Below, in pieces: positions 5,958-6,417 of a stretch of DNA of 6,417 nt. A model generated the notes under the pieces. It was given only the letters and a program-made list of their open reading frames with translations. It searched no databases and had not been told where the DNA came from. This DNA comes from Bacteroidales bacterium (lineage in GTDB: Bacteria; Bacteroidota; Bacteroidia; Bacteroidales; BM520), in assembly GCA_028701815.1 (NCBI GenBank), contig JAQVPY010000128.1, positions 1 to 6,417 of the forward strand, given 5' to 3'. A program made the translations under genes and the position numbers. Within the stretch, counting starts at the first letter, position 1, and every line of letters begins with the position of its first letter.

Positions 5958-6032
5958 TTATACTATTAATCCCACCATTACGGAGAAGAAGCACCCTGAA
6001 ATAAGTCCGAAAATGATTAACAATGCTGACAT
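5958..6032 (-). pseudogene. Truncated duplicate of the small membrane protein gene
   Basis: An ATG at 6032 opens a frame whose first 23 codons match the gene at 4615-4893 (MSALLIIFGL against MPALLIIFGL). Similarity then ends abruptly and a TAA follows one codon later. The differences within the shared part are P2S, L11I, L19M and one silent change at G13, with no internal stop or frameshift, so the copy is either recent or kept. The remaining two TM segments are absent. It retains a -7 box and could be transcribed as a 24-residue single-TM peptide, but it is most simply a gene fragment. Confidence 0.8.
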
Positions 6033-6054
6033 ATTGTTTTTTTTTGCAAAAATA
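5963..6054. repeat. Direct repeat, copy 2 (fragment of the small membrane protein gene)
   Basis: Counterpart of 4824-4916, in the same orientation, 1139 bases away. Flanking sequences on either side show no similarity to those of copy 1. Confidence 0.9.
6047..6054 (-). promoter_or_regulatory. -7 box kept with the duplicated fragment
   Basis: TATTTTTG on the minus strand still fits TAnnTTTG although one base differs from copy 1 (TATATTTG). It would drive transcription of the truncated copy toward the 3' end of mtgA. Confidence 0.4.
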
Positions 6055-6117
6055 CGCATTTGCCGGTGACGCAATACAAAATTACCGATTTATTTGCAAT
6101 TTATTAAAAAAATAATT

Positions 6118-6125
6118 TAATTTTG
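6118..6125 (+). promoter_or_regulatory. Promoter of the right-edge lipoprotein gene, -7 box
   Basis: TAATTTTG fits TAnnTTTG, 32 bases before the ATG. A TTTG at 6093-6096, 21 bases upstream, could be the -33 element, making this the most complete promoter in the window. Confidence 0.6.
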
Positions 6126-6157
6126 CTTTTGTATAAAATTCTAATGGACAATTTATT

Positions 6158-6417
6158 ATGAAAACAAAATTCTTCTCCCCTATTTTAATTCTAATCGCTG
6201 CAATAAGTAGCATTTTAGTCTCCTGCAACAATGAAACCGTAAAAAGCGCCAATCCCGCCAAATATCTCATTACCGACGATCAAATCGCCTCTATTCAATC
6301 TATTGAAGACCTCAATGGAGGTAGTTTATATTCGATGAATTATACAGCTGATTATAAGTTAGATCAGTTACTTGAATCTTCCGCCGGCAGTGTACAATCA
6401 TTAGTGGAATTTGTCGC
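6158..6417 (+). CDS. Lipoprotein, probable linear amide C-N hydrolase (choloylglycine-hydrolase-like), N-terminal part
   Basis: An open frame from ATG 6158 to the right edge (86 full codons). Residues 1-23 are a clear lipoprotein signal: Lys2 and Lys4, a hydrophobic core PILILIAAISSIL, and L-V-S-C23 followed by NNE. The mature part has NGGSLYSMNYTADYKLDQLL (53-72) and then SVQSLVEFV. This resembles the segment that precedes the GCS/GCT nucleophile in linear amide C-N hydrolases of the choloylglycine/penicillin-acylase Ntn family (a 'Y-M-Y--DY--D--L' pattern). The nucleophile Cys region lies beyond the window, so the family call rests on this short match. If right, it would be a surface or periplasmic amidase. 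Confidence 0.6.
   Translation, partial: MKTKFFSPILILIAAISSILVSCNNETVKSANPAKYLITDDQIASIQSIEDLNGGSLYSMNYTADYKLDQLLESSAGSVQSLVEFV

Overview
The window looks like chromosomal DNA of a Bacteroidota bacterium, most likely of the order Bacteroidales. The main reason is that nearly every gene start is preceded by a perfect TAnnTTTG box, the -7 element of the Bacteroidota primary sigma factor, while Shine-Dalgarno sequences are largely absent. Three lipoprotein signal peptides, an S-type sulfatase and the family content (FtnA, DUF3089, MtgA, a small Bacteroidota-type membrane protein) fit. The genus cannot be named from this sequence alone.

Layout. Positions 1-850 (minus strand): ferritin FtnA followed, in a one-base stop/start overlap (TAATG), by the N-terminal part of a lipoprotein sulfatase that runs off the left edge. 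Positions 1033-2619 (minus): a two-gene unit, an EamA/DMT-family 10-TM transporter followed after 3 bases by a HAD phosphatase of the phosphoglycolate phosphatase type. Its leader, about 80 nt, can fold into a stem-loop. Positions 2620-3018: a non-coding stretch that holds the eamA promoter and leader, a decayed IS200/RAYT-type Y1 transposase piece with its HUH motif still readable, a 7-bp REP-like hairpin, and the pncA promoter. Positions 3019-3570 (plus): nicotinamidase PncA with a full catalytic triad and metal site. Positions 3653-4893 (minus): a small three-TM membrane protein followed by a DUF3089 alpha/beta-hydrolase lipoprotein. Positions 5024-5869 (plus): monofunctional peptidoglycan glycosyltransferase MtgA, divergent from the small membrane protein gene. 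Positions 5958-6054 (minus): a truncated second copy of the promoter and first 23 codons of the small membrane protein gene, so that mtgA sits between two direct repeats of about 92 bp. Positions 6158-6417 (plus): the start of a lipoprotein resembling the N-terminus of linear amide C-N (choloylglycine-type) hydrolases, cut by the right edge.

The genes are mostly housekeeping functions (iron storage, NAD salvage, phosphate-ester clean-up, cell-wall synthesis) mixed with exported lipoprotein hydrolases. I see no defence system, CRISPR array, tRNA or rRNA. The most unusual features are the transposase remnant with its neighbouring hairpin, the gene-fragment duplication that brackets mtgA, and the structured leader of the transporter gene.
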